Assembly (NCBI RefSeq): GCF_000499845.2
Contig: NC_023750.2
Location: 10,121,599-10,185,598, forward strand
Direction of reading: 5' to 3'
DNA: 64,000 nt
Origin: Phaseolus vulgaris
Taxonomy: Eukaryota > Streptophyta > Magnoliopsida > Fabales > Fabaceae
The notes below the pieces were generated by a model, which saw nothing but the letters and a program-made list of their open reading frames with translations, had not been told where the DNA came from and did not search any database. Below are positions 22,232 to 32,669 of the stretch, in pieces. The position numbers and the translations under genes were made by a program. Each line of letters opens with the position of its first letter. Positions within the stretch are counted from its first letter, which is position 1.

Positions 22232-24410
22232 TTATAATTTTTCTACCATGGAGTTGTTAGTCGCCCCCAAATTGTTTGTGCTCTCCGACACCGTGGCACC
22301 TCTGTGCTCCAACTCATCCTTTGGCCCAGAAACATGATTTGCATTTGGTGTTCGTTCTTGTCCCTTTGAGGCCCATTGAGCATCAAAGGTTGCTTCCAGC
22401 TCCCCAAAACAAGTTCCTTCCACAAAGGAATCGATCAAAGTCACACTCTCAGAGGATTGGTTACACCTCCTCCCTATGCATGAACAAGAAACCGACAGCT
22501 CCTTTCGCAGTACCACCGAATGTAGTGTGCCATTAATTTTGATTCTTTTCAAAAAATTTGCCTCACTTGTAATGGATATTTTAGCTTTGAATATGGTAAA
22601 TTCAACGTTTTCTAATGATAGAGTGGCTTCATCAATGTCGACAATCTCCCTAGCTTGTGTTGCTACCATATTTGTAAAAGTTTCTGATGTGATTCCAATA
22701 GCACAATATGAATGATTCTTGACATTCTTAGGAATCAACTTGAGTTGGAGATAGCTTAGGCACTTTTAATAGAATTGGATCAAGGTTCTATAATCAAGAA
22801 CTCACCAAAACTTGCACCAAACACCAAACTCACATGGAAGACCCATTTCTTGCCAATTGAACCGATTAAAAGATGTAAAAATGCAAATGAACCGATTAAA
22901 ATGCATAACAAATGAAATGAACCGATTAAAATGCTTCAAAACTGAAATGCACCAAACAAATCCAAGGAGAAAGAAGATGAACCGATTGAAACATGAAAAT
23001 AAGCAAGAACACCGAATAGAAAGCAAGAAAGGAACCTAAGACATGTTTAGGAATTCAAATAGGCACGAAAATGGAATGAGAAGATGGAGAAGAAAGAGGA
23101 CTTATGTGGTTGTAGTTCTTGGTTGATGAACACGCCACTTGAAGTGTGAAGGCTCCAAGATAAGTGTGCAATGCCGCCACTTGAGAGAACCAAGGCACTC
23201 AAGATGAGACTAGGAAGAGGAGAAGACAAGTTCTCACTACACTCAATCACCAATTTGGGAGAGTTTTGATACTACAAATTCCAAATCTGCATTATGAAGG
23301 ACCTAAGCCCTCCTTTTATAGGAGCAAGGGCTGGTCATGAAGCTTACAAAACAAGCTAACCAAAAGTCCCTTGCATGCTACTCACTTCTAGCACCTAAAG
23401 TGAAGCATGAAGAGTCACCTTCTAGAAAATTCTAAACTAATGCCTAAAGATGCTTTTACAAAAGAGGTATCTAAGGTTTCCCTCTAAGCACCTTTCCTAA
23501 AAACTATGTATTTAAACATTCTATATTATTTACAAATTTATAAAAGAAACTATAAAGAGAGATATTTAAATGAAGCCTATTCTTGAAAGCTTGTAGACTT
23601 CTTTGGCTTTATGGCTTGATCCTCTCTTTATTTTATGTCTTCTTTTTAATTTTGAAAAGACTAGAAGGAAGAACTTCAAATGTGTAGGTGAATGACCTCT
23701 CCCTTCATTAATAAAAGCCTCATTTATTTGATTCTCATCAGTTTCTTTATTCCATAGCGATAGAGGTAGACCTCGACACCTCAACCACACATGCTTGTGC
23801 CTCAAAATGATGGAGTTTGAACATTCAACAATTTCATGAAACAAGTTCTCCAATCCTGCTTTATTTTCCTCCACCATTTTCTCAGGGCTATCTTCGTTTA
23901 CGTGAGTGAGCAACAGACAATCGTCACCCATATATTTTTCGTTAATCCTTGAGATTCTCCCTGAAAACAACTCTTCTTGAAAGTCTTCCCATGAAGCATC
24001 TCTATGGAGAAACCTAATGCAACTTTTTTGTACCCAACTCGGTACTCCAGCTTTCACCTATATTAATTGTCCTGACCATTTATCCTGTGTGGATTTTTCC
24101 ACCTTCCTGCCCTTAGCACCTTGAGCATTGGTTTTCCTCTGGCCAGCCGATTTGGCCTCTTAAAGGTAGGACTTGCTTTGTTCTTTTTGCTTCCAGACCT
24201 GCTTCTTTCCTATACCTTTCGGTTGAGGATCACGATTTCTTGACACACCCACTTTCGTTCCTCCTCCAAGATGTTCCACTCTCATAAACCTAGGTATATT
24301 AACATGTAGGATAATGCCTCCTATTCTTATCCCGTCCAACTCTTTGACTAGACGATGAACGTTTCGCACATCAATGAATAGACTAGAGGTATTTCAGGGA
24401 TACCTCAAAC
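22232..24410 (-). pseudogene. LINE ORF1 relic (RRM-like and DUF4283-like protein), interrupted
   Basis: On the minus strand 24369-24160 holds the end of an RNA-recognition-like fold (GGIILHVNIPRF). Then 24057-23566 has a DUF4283-like section (WVQKSCIRFLHR, YMGDDCLLL, HKHVWLRCRGLPLSLWN). The same protein resumes at about 22760-22232 with an IVDIDEATLSLENV stretch and a KINGTLHSVV motif. Such proteins are ORF1 of plant L1 elements and bind the element RNA. The 22741-23560 interval between the two halves is foreign. Frame breaks and stops lie between the segments. No ORF2 of the same copy follows in the expected direction. Confidence 0.6.
22741..23560 (-). repeat. Probable solo LTR inserted in the LINE ORF1 relic
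   Basis: About 0.8 kb of non-coding sequence splits the ORF1 relic. On the minus strand it has a TATA-like box CTATAAAAGG (about 23312-23321) followed by a leader-like stretch, as in LTR promoters. Near its 3' end the word AACCGATTAAAATG recurs four times at roughly 30-bp intervals (22860-22990). I could not fix the exact ends or a target-site duplication, so the family and limits stay open. Confidence 0.4.
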
Positions 24411-24559
24411 CTAATACAGATCAACCTCCACCTAAACCATACGACAAAACTTCTTGCTCAAACCAAACAAGATAGAAAAGAAGACAAACATAAACATGAA
24501 GCATTCCAAATACAGAAAAAACCTTATAAATTTTTCTAACATATCTCATATAGACCAAA

Positions 24560-26360
24560 GGCTCAAGACACCAATCAAAGTACGAAAAACTTACCCTGCG
24601 GACTTTGAAGTTTCCTTATGACCAGACTTTCAGTTGCACCATAGTAAAGATTTTAGTGTGATCTACTCTACCACTATTGAATATCGTTTTATTCCTATGT
24701 TTCCATAGTTCAGCTACCACCGCCACCCACATACAACCCCAAATCTTATTGTCATCCCACTTATCTTAAAATTTGAAAAGTGCATTTTTGGGTCGCAATG
24801 CTCCGTTGATGCCACCCCCAACCACTCAGAACATTTAGACCAAACTAGTCAGGCAACTCTGCATGTGCAAAAGAGATGGGATGTAGTTTCCTCTTCCTCC
24901 CCGCACACACAAGAACTACTAGCCATACTAATTCCCCTTCTCACCAGATTCACTTTAGTATCCTTTAGTATCGTCCAAGCAGTGAGGAGGGCTGACGGTT
25001 GAGCCTTTAACTTCCACAGTCCCATGTACGTGTCCCCCGCATCCCCCTGGGTTTCTTCCTTAAGAATTTTGTAAGCAGATTTAACGGTGTACTCTTTGGT
25101 TTCATTAGCTTTCCAAACTTTTATATCCTCTTTCTCTGCGTTGACTTTCTTCTCTTCCCGCTGTCTCAACAACTCTTTTTCCTAGTCCCTTTCCAATTCG
25201 AACAGATGCCTTCTTCAATCTATCTTCCACTCCCACCCAAGATTTTCTTGCATCTCCCATGCTTGCTAAAGAAGAGATTCCTATTCAGAGCAGATAGAGA
25301 ACAACCTTGGAAATTTTTCCTTTAACTTCACATTTCCCACCCATTTATCTTCCCAAAACCTTATCTTCCTATCATTCCCTACCTCCCATGAGTAGTTATC
25401 CTCGAAGTTACCTTTCCACCCCTCAATCGGCCACACTTCCTTCAAGTCCCTCCACCACAGAGAGTACGAACTACACTTCCTTTGATTTGTAAGATCCCTC
25501 CATCCACCATATTTTGAATCCAAGACTTCTTTCCACAAGCCTTTTTTCTCATAACCCAACTACCAAATCCACTTTCTTAGCAAAGCAATATTAAACCTTC
25601 TGATCTATAACATTTCCAATCCACCCTCCTCCTTCAGTTTACATAAGTTTTTCCACGAAGCCCATGCTATTTTCCTTCCTTCCGATCCCCAACCCCACAA
25701 GAAATTTCTTTGTAACTTCACCATTTCCTTAGCCTCCACAATCAGCATTTTGTATAGGAACATGTAAAACAGGGGAGGAGATGACAAGACCGATTTTACC
25801 AGACAAAGTCTTCTGGCCATAGAAATTTACATCCCTTTCCATCTACCAAGTTTGTTTCTCACTCTCTCCACTCTTACCAAAACTTACTTCTTTTGTGACA
25901 TCCTCTTACCAACATTCCCAAATACTTAAACGGAGTCTCCATCAGAGCACAGCTTAGAATAGATGAACAACACTGCACCGTTTGTAAATCTCCTCCTACC
26001 CCACCAATATTGCTCTTTTCAAAATTAACCTTTAAACCAAAAGTTAATTCAAAGCAATTAAGGGTAACTTTGATAACAAACATGCTTTGCACTTTCGCTT
26101 TGCAAAAGAAAAGTGTATCATTCGCCTACTGAAGCATGTTTACCTTTATGGACTTGTCTCCAATCTCCAGGCTTTCTAGCATGTCTTTGTCCACTGCCTT
26201 CCTAACAACTTCAGCCAATCCTACATGCTAGAGAGTCTCCGACATGCTCTTAGCTATTCAATCTATTTTCCACAGAAACCGAGCTTGTCCATCATGTAAT
26301 AGATAAAGTCCTAGATGACCGAGTCATAAGCCTTTTCGTAGTCAACTTTGAAAGGTCACC
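24560..26360 (-). pseudogene. LINE ORF2 relic (reverse transcriptase and zf-RVT domains)
   Basis: The minus strand starts within the reverse transcriptase (VDYEKAYDS at about 26340). The catalytic motif near 26125 reads ANDT where plant LINEs have ADDT, and a stop codon stands just before it. Later come TPFKYLGMLVRG, FLWGWGSEGRKIAW and WWRDLKEVW. The zf-RVT section (24849-25172) has CVCGEEEETTSHLF. The coding relic fades near 24600. Frame changes separate at least five open segments. The 5' part, including the endonuclease, is absent. The mutated catalytic aspartate makes the enzyme dead whatever the frame. Confidence 0.75.
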
Positions 26361-26384
26361 TTCCCCTTCGCCTTGGAGGCCCGC

Positions 26385-26475
26385 CTACCCCGACCGTCGT
26401 TGCCTTCATTTGGTGGGACTCGAAGCCAAGTCCCTTGAGGAATGTCCAAAGAAGCTTTAACCATTACACTAGTCA
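26385..26475 (-). other. tRNA-like patch (possible SINE head or tRNA relic)
   Basis: On the minus strand GACTAGTGTAATGGTTAAAGC resembles an RNA polymerase III A box, and GGCTTCGAGTCCC about 35 bases later resembles a B box (consensus GGTTCGANTCC). No complete cloverleaf is visible. The patch stands exactly where the LINE ORF2 relic ends. This is a weak call. Confidence 0.3.
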
Positions 26476-26499
26476 AGTTTTGTTGTCATGTTATGATTA

Positions 26500-26870
26500 T
26501 TATTATACTTATTAGTATGATTATCAATATTAATAACATTATTCATATATTTAATATCATTATTAATTATTATTAATATTATTATTTATTATTAATATTA
26601 TTAAATATTATTAATATTATTAATATTATTAAATATTATTAAATATTATTAAATATTATTAAATATTATTAATATTATTAATATTATTAATATTGTTAAA
26701 TATTATTAATTTTATAATATTAATAATATGTTTACTTATTAGCTATGATTATTATTATTTATGATTATTATTATTTATGAATATTAATTATGATTTTATA
26801 ATTATTCATATTATAATAATATTTTTAATATTATGTATATAATTATTATGTTAATAGTTGGTAGGTAATA
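26500..26870. repeat. ATT/AAT-rich microsatellite region
   Basis: Long runs built from ATT and AATATTATT units (TATTAATATTATTAA and close variants) fill about 26550-26720, with looser copies on both sides. There is no coding content. Confidence 0.85.
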
Positions 26871-27111
26871 GATATCCGTGAGTGATATTTCGTAGGTAAT
26901 AGAGATTCACGGGTAAAAGTTGATAGATAATAAGATTTGTGGATAATAGTTGGTAAGTAATGATGAATTTACCTACGGATTCAGAATCTGTAGGTAATAT
27001 CCTTAGGTAATGTTGTCCGTGGGTAATATTTATAGGTAATGTTGAATTTACCTACAAATTCAGATCCGTGAGTAAAAATTCGTAGATAATACTGATTTTT
27101 TTTTTACAGTG
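26860..27111. mobile_element. Orphan end of a CACTA-superfamily transposon (CACTG type)
   Basis: The segment ends at 27111 in TTTTTTTTTACAGTG, which read outward-in is CACTGTAAAAAAAAA, a CACTA-type terminus. Inside it, subterminal repeats built on GGTAATA and CTACGGATTCAGA or CCGTGGGTAA phrases recur in both orientations, as is usual for this superfamily. No matching left end lies within the preceding kilobases, so this is a truncated end. Confidence 0.5.
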
Positions 27112-27233
27112 ACTCCCTTTTGTATTCCAACACTTTTTTAACTGCCCCTTCCGAGTCCCTTGACAACAAAACGGAATTCCGTCCTAGATACCTCACTCTG
27201 ATATGAACTTGAATCCTTCCATAATGAAGCTCA

Positions 27234-27345
27234 AAGCATACGAAGGAGTTTCGTGCATGGATGACTGATGAAGAATTTGCAAGGGAGATGCTTGCTAGCT
27301 GGTGTAAACCCTTGCACGATTCGTCGTCTACAAGTAAGATGAAGT
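27234..27345 (+). pseudogene. Lipoxygenase exon fragment
   Basis: In one plus-strand frame the sequence encodes WMTDEEFAREMLA, a signature of plant 9/13-lipoxygenases upstream of the catalytic domain. A four-base insertion (AGCT-type duplication at about 27297) then shifts the frame; past it the residues GVNP, two more, then IRRLQ follow the family pattern. A GTAAG donor-like sequence stands directly after. Nothing lipoxygenase-like is seen upstream of the exon or after the donor. It is an exon-sized relic, perhaps once carried by a transposon. Assignment rests on about 22 residues. Confidence 0.55.
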
Positions 27346-29084
27346 TGAAGTTGCACAAATGACTTTTCATTTTTGTAATTTTGCCTGCATTTATCCGTTT
27401 ACATATTTTCTGATGTCAAATTAAACATTTTTGTAATTTTTTCGTTATACGACTATTATTAAATAGAAACCCTCATTATTCTAATTATACCACGATGGAC
27501 AACAGTAGGAATCGTCATCATATAACCGCTTTTGTTTATAAAATTACCACCAATCAAAATAGATGACAGTTTAATGAAACCATCTTTATTTATGGTTTGA
27601 ATTTCAAGTTTTTCACCGGTGGGTATACCTTCTTTTTTATGTGCGTATACTTTTTTCTTTATTTTCACAATTAAATAAGAGAAAATGATAAGAGAGTCAT
27701 AAAACCAAATTAGTTCAAATATTAATATAATTGAAATTTTGAATTTTGAATAAGGTAAGAACAGTGAAACAGTTTGTTCTAGTTAGTTACTCTGTACAAG
27801 TGACATGTCAATTCGTTAGTCAACTTGTCACTTCTCTCATTTGTTTTCCTCCAGAAAGTGATCAACAATAACAAGAGAGAATAACAAAACATCAAATTTG
27901 CAAGCAACTATGGTATAACGAAAATCAATTTAATGAAAATCAAGTTCCCAACTCCTAATTAATCAACTTTGATTGTTCTTCACGTTCGAAGCCATAAAAG
28001 ACAGTTTGTAGCAGTACCCCTTTTTTTTATATTATATTCATTTTCCTTTTGACTTTGAGTAAAGAATACGTTCGAAAGATGTGAGAGAAAGAGAAGGACA
28101 ACAACCAACAATGATGGAGTGTAACTAACTTGTATAGAACATTGAGCTTTTCCCCTCCTTGAAGAGAAAAACATGTGTGTCTGTTAGACCTGAAATTGCC
28201 ACTTTATCTTGGAACAGTTACCTGTAAGATTGGACAACTTCTCAATCTCCCTTCTATCCATTCAAATGAATTTGCTTTGTTTTTTAAGTTACTTCATAAG
28301 ACATAAACCTATTTTGGAAGGTGACACAAATTTATCAGTGAGGTATGGTCTAAGGATTGTTTAATACATAAAGAGAAAATATCAGAAGATTATGAAAATT
28401 TATAACAAAAAGTAGCTGCATAAGCTCATTTTGGAAACAAGTTGATATATAAGGCAATGTCTACAATTTCAGCATTAAATTGGCCTCAACTACATGTGTG
28501 AATTAGTGTACAACAACCATTACAAAAGGTAGTAGCTACAAAAATAAATAAGCTACTTTTCTAAACCCTGTGATGAAGCACCTAGATAAATGCCTATCAA
28601 AAGATCTTAAATAAATGCCTCGGATATCAACAAAGTGTACTAAATGTGTTTGTCAAAAAGAGAAAAAATCTACAAAAACAGAAAACCTTTAAAAGGGGCA
28701 ACAATCTAAGTACTTTAAGCAACACTTAATTAATTACACGTGTGAAAGAAACTTTTAGAAATAAAATGATATTGACATTCTTGTTACTTTTAAAAGTAAA
28801 TTATAAAAGCTCTTCTGGTTTTTCTTTGAAATTTTGTTTAAGAAGTAATGCATTTTTTTAATGTATTTAACTGTCGATACCTTCCATGGTGATATAAAAT
28901 CATGCCAAAAGCTATCAACTAAATAAATCATAAAGATGAATAGGGAGATTGTGGCTATTATTTAGACTATTTCAGATTAGTCTTATCCTTGTACCATATC
29001 CATATATATGAATCATAGGCAAATCAATGTTCCAAAATGGTTATAATGATTAGTTAATTAATCTTTGTTTGATAAAGTTCTCTC
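27346..29084. other. Intergenic sequence upstream of the metalloproteinase gene, no gene seen
   Basis: The stretch is AT-rich with only short open frames that look random. It should contain the upstream control region of the metalloproteinase gene, but I can point to no specific site except the TATA-like boxes listed separately. Confidence 0.5.
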
Positions 29085-29093
29085 TCTCTATAT
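29083..29093 (+). promoter_or_regulatory. TATA-like box of the metalloproteinase gene
   Basis: CTCTATATATG follows a CT-rich run (TCTCTCTCTC) about 70 bp before the ATG. A second CTATATATG lies at 29117-29125. Either could position transcription. If the first is used, the ATG at 29124 heads an upstream frame that overlaps the start of the main gene. Confidence 0.5.
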
Positions 29094-29158
29094 ATGACTT
29101 CGCATCAAAGCTTCCATCTATATATGCCTCCAAATCTACAAGCTCTTAAGCAACCACC

Positions 29159-30235
29159 ATGTTCTTTTCACTCACATATTCCTTCACGTTCTTCTTCATT
29201 CTCACATCATCATCACCTTCATACATTGCAACATTCACACCACCAGCCACCAAAATATCTATCACAAGCCACAACATTCAGAGCCTCAGCAATGCTGACA
29301 AAGGGGCAAAAATGGCAGGTATATCACAGATTAAAAGATATCTACATCGGTTTGGGTACCTACAAAACAACAACAACACTTTTAACGACGAATTTGATGT
29401 CGTGTTGGAATCCGCTCTCATTAGATACCAAGGAAACCTTGGCCTCCAAGTAACAGGGAAGCTCGACTCCAACACGGTTGCTCAAATGATAACACCAAGA
29501 TGTGGTGATCCAGACACAAACACAAGACCCCAGAATCACGATCACAATCACGTCGACAACGTGCGTTCTTCAAAGAATTTCGTGTTTTTCCCGGGAAAAC
29601 CACGGTGGTCACGTTCAATGCCAATGACACTCACCTACGCCTTCGCGCGTGAGAACATGATCCATAGTTTGAGCATGAAGGAGATAAGAGTGGCATTCCA
29701 ACGTGCATTCTTAAGATGGGCTTCGGTAATTCCAGTTAGCTTTGTCGAGGTGAGTGACTCTGAAGTTTCGGATTTGAAAATAGGGTTTTACAATGGGGAG
29801 CATGGTGATGGTGAGCCCTTTGATGGGGTGCTTGGGGTGTTGGCCCACTCCTTCTCGCCGGAGATCGGCCGCCTCCACCTTGACGAGGCAGAGACATGGG
29901 CGGTGGACTTCCAGGCCACGGCGTCGGAGGTGGCGGTGGACTTGGAGTCGGTGGCCACACATGAGATTGGCCACTTGTTAGGGTTGTCTCATAGTTCGGT
30001 GAAAGAGGCTGTGATGTATCCAAGTTTGAGGCCTAGAGATAAGAGGGCTAATCTCAACATTGATGACATAAAGGGAGTGCAATCTCTATATGGATCAAAC
30101 CCTAATTTCAGATCCGAGTGGTCACTAGAATCTGATATTTCGGCAAATAAAGATTCCAACTTTGTGAAACCTTTGAGGTTGGCTTCTAGTTTGATAATTA
30201 TAGTTTCTCTCATGCATAGTTTATGTACATTATAG
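29159..30235 (+). CDS. Matrix metalloproteinase (plant MMP, family M10A)
   Basis: A secreted zinc endopeptidase that cuts proteins of the apoplast or cell surface. The 358 residues begin with a hydrophobic signal peptide (about 1-25). A peptidoglycan-binding-like prodomain (about 54-110) follows, ending in the cysteine switch PRCGDPD (113-119, Cys115), where most plant members have PRCGVPD. The catalytic domain has HEIGHLLGLSH (268-278; His268, His272 and His278 bind zinc, Glu269 is the base) and a Met-turn VMYPS around Met286. Gly/Asp/His residues around 211-242 fit structural zinc and calcium sites. The last 18 residues are hydrophobic after a Ser/Asn-rich stretch, a likely GPI-anchor signal. 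There is no intron, as usual in plant MMPs, and no break. It is the only gene here that looks functional. An alternative start downstream would lose the signal peptide. Confidence 0.93.
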   Translation: MFFSLTYSFTFFFILTSSSPSYIATFTPPATKISITSHNIQSLSNADKGAKMAGISQIKRYLHRFGYLQNNNNTFNDEFDVVLESALIRYQGNLGLQVTGKLDSNTVAQMITPRCGDPDTNTRPQNHDHNHVDNVRSSKNFVFFPGKPRWSRSMPMTLTYAFARENMIHSLSMKEIRVAFQRAFLRWASVIPVSFVEVSDSEVSDLKIGFYNGEHGDGEPFDGVLGVLAHSFSPEIGRLHLDEAETWAVDFQATASEVAVDLESVATHEIGHLLGLSHSSVKEAVMYPSLRPRDKRANLNIDDIKGVQSLYGSNPNFRSEWSLESDISANKDSNFVKPLRLASSLIIIVSLMHSLCTL

Positions 30236-30864
30236 TTCATAATTTGCACTCTTTTTTTTTTCCTTTTTTTATGGTTACTTCTTTCCAACTTTTTATTCCT
30301 TTATGCTTGTGAAGTAGAAATTCAATGATGATGTGGGGTCGAGTATGAAGAGGTACGAAGACCTTAAGGATGAATATATATTGAGTAAATGGTAGTTGAC
30401 ATATGTATAATCAAACAGAAAGTGATGGTTGTTGTTGTGATGGTACTCACACTGGCAGAGAAATTAATATTATAGTTGTTTTACTTAAGATTGAGTTATT
30501 GGTGTTTGTTTACTATTTCTCTTTAATCTATTTTTTCTTTCCCTATTAATCGATTTTATCTTGGTATGATCAATTCACAATAAGCTTGGAAGATCATGAT
30601 TCATGAATGACTGTGGGTAACGAGATATATGATTTTATATATCATTTTTGCATGCATGATATTTTGACTGAGTGTATTGAAACCTTTATGTAATTTTTTT
30701 AAGGAATTGGATATAATTATATACTTTCTCTTGTCCATTTCAAAACAGGCATATAAAAATTAGTTTACAAAATCAATGCAAACATATATAGCAGGCAACA
30801 AACTATGGCTTTATATCATCATTTTACGGCTTTAATACCTATCAAGGATGGAGAATCAAACTAT
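30236..30864. other. 3' flank of the metalloproteinase gene, no further gene seen
   Basis: T-rich sequence follows the stop codon, including a run of T at about 30252-30271, and would hold the 3' untranslated region and poly(A) signals. I see no repeats or open frames of note up to the decayed LINE at 30865. Confidence 0.5.
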
Positions 30865-31870
30865 GGCAGCTCATTAAGTCATCCCAACTCCTCAAAATAT
30901 GAATCAGTGTGATGGAGAGATTTGAGAAAGGGTATGTGGAGGGGAAAAAGAGAATCTATAATTTGATTATAAGACCAGATGGATAGTAAGTGACTGGGAC
31001 AAAATTAACTTTTGACATGATAATTACACTTCATATTTGAATTTAGCTGTTACATATCCTAGAGTATACGAAAATTTCATATCTAAAACACTACAATAGT
31101 AGAAATGGGAAGCTGAAAAAATAATAGCTGGGAGTAGACTTTTCAGTGGAGGAGGGACTGGTGTGATCGAGAATTAAATGAGTTTGAATCTTTCAACAAT
31201 GAGATAATACAATATATACCAAAGATAGATATAATTGATAAATGGGAATGGAAAAAGGAGAAATATGGAATCTCAACTGTAAATCAGACATAATGTTACT
31301 GCAAGAGAAGGAGAATACATGATGATGTAGAGGGGAGATCTTTAAGGAACTATGGAAAACAATTGGCACACTAAATGTAAAATATGTTGTGTAGAGAGTC
31401 TTAACAGAATATCAACTAGAGAAAATCTATATTAAAGAGGAATATTCTTTGGTATCAATTAATGTGTTATATTGCATCACTAAACAATGCAGCTATGCGT
31501 TTTCAACAATTCAACACACTAGGTCTTAGAGAATATGGGAATAGAGTTTGGAAAACTATCTGGATGACAATTTTGAGAGAAATTTGGGAGATGCATTAGA
31601 AGATGTTGTAGATGTTTTTGCAAACACACAGTTCAAAGCTTGGACATGAATTACTAATTTTCATCACCAAACAATGCAGCTATGCATTTTCAACAATTCA
31701 ACATACTAGGTCTTAGAGAATATGGGAATAGAGTTTGGAAAACTATGTGGATGACAATTTTGAGAGAAATTTGGGAGCATAGGAATGATATAATTTATAG
31801 GGATGCATTAGAAGATGTTGTAGATATTTTTGCAAACACAGTTAAAAGCTTGGACATGAATTACTAATTT
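30865..31870 (+). mobile_element. Strongly decayed LINE relic with an internal tandem duplication
   Basis: In shifting plus-strand frames I can recognise the LINE ORF2 end: a W-W-R-D-like patch near 31140 and a tail reading LREIWEHRNDIIYRDALEDVV (split over 31760-31820), which matches the zf-RVT tail pattern LWNHRNGVVFKE of the other copies. The tail is present twice, at about 31486-31668 and 31672-31866. The second copy keeps the HRNDIIYR section that the first has lost. There are many stops and no continuous frame. Confidence 0.55.
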
Positions 31871-32654
31871 AGATAAAAAAAAACAAGTTTTCATACACAA
31901 AATGATGCATATGTCCAAGAACGTGTGTATTGATAGTAGACAAAAATAGTCATACTGAATTATGAATGAAATTCAGTCTTATAAAAATTAGATCTCAACT
32001 ATCATCATGCCACATCAAAGCAAACGTCCCAACAAATATCTTCCTGCTATGGTGTTGCTTGTCTTATTCATTATGCAAAGTTGGAGACTAGACCTAAAAT
32101 TCAATACTAATAATTTTTGTGATTGATCTAGTATTGACATGGTAAGGTGGTTTAACTTGCGACAATATGGATTTATCACCAACTAATAGTAAACACAAGA
32201 TACCACTGATTTACTATCTTCTTTGTGTTTTTGTTAGTGTATAGTTGTAGGTCGGCACCAGAGAACACAATGATGATGCATAAAATAAAAATATATAGTT
32301 AGAGATGATATCAACATAATAATAACAAATCTGAAATGCTGAACAAAGTTTTGAGTATAGCTCTCATTAGCTGGAAAATGCAGGAATCAATCCAACAATT
32401 TACATAAGGTTGGAAGAGAAAAGTTGAAATGAAAATTCACTTGGTACAATTTCATTTGCATTGGAAGTAGTAAAAAATTAAACGAAGGCATACCTTGACT
32501 CCACATCTTAAACCAACAAATAGACGATTTTGTCATTTTCTGTTTTGGAGAATGTAGTTCTTAGATTATAAATGTGTAGATGGAATATCTTTTGCATGCC
32601 GTAGAAGTTCTATGATAGTTGTATAACTTTTTTTTGTAAGTGTTTGCATATTGC
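31871..32654. other. Non-coding stretch between two LINE relics
   Basis: I see no open frame of interest and no repeat structure here. It ends at the left copy of the 15-bp target-site duplication of the next LINE. Confidence 0.5.
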
Positions 32655-32669
32655 AGAAGTTCAATTGTA

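Noticed and set aside
27104..27370. Minus-strand open frame of 88 codons over the lipoxygenase relic
   Set aside because: The plus-strand reading matches a known family; the minus-strand frame runs into the transposon terminus and matches nothing I know.
29094..29453. A separate protein gene overlapping the metalloproteinase start
   Set aside because: No recognisable domain, and composition is explained by the other frame of the metalloproteinase; kept only as an upstream frame.
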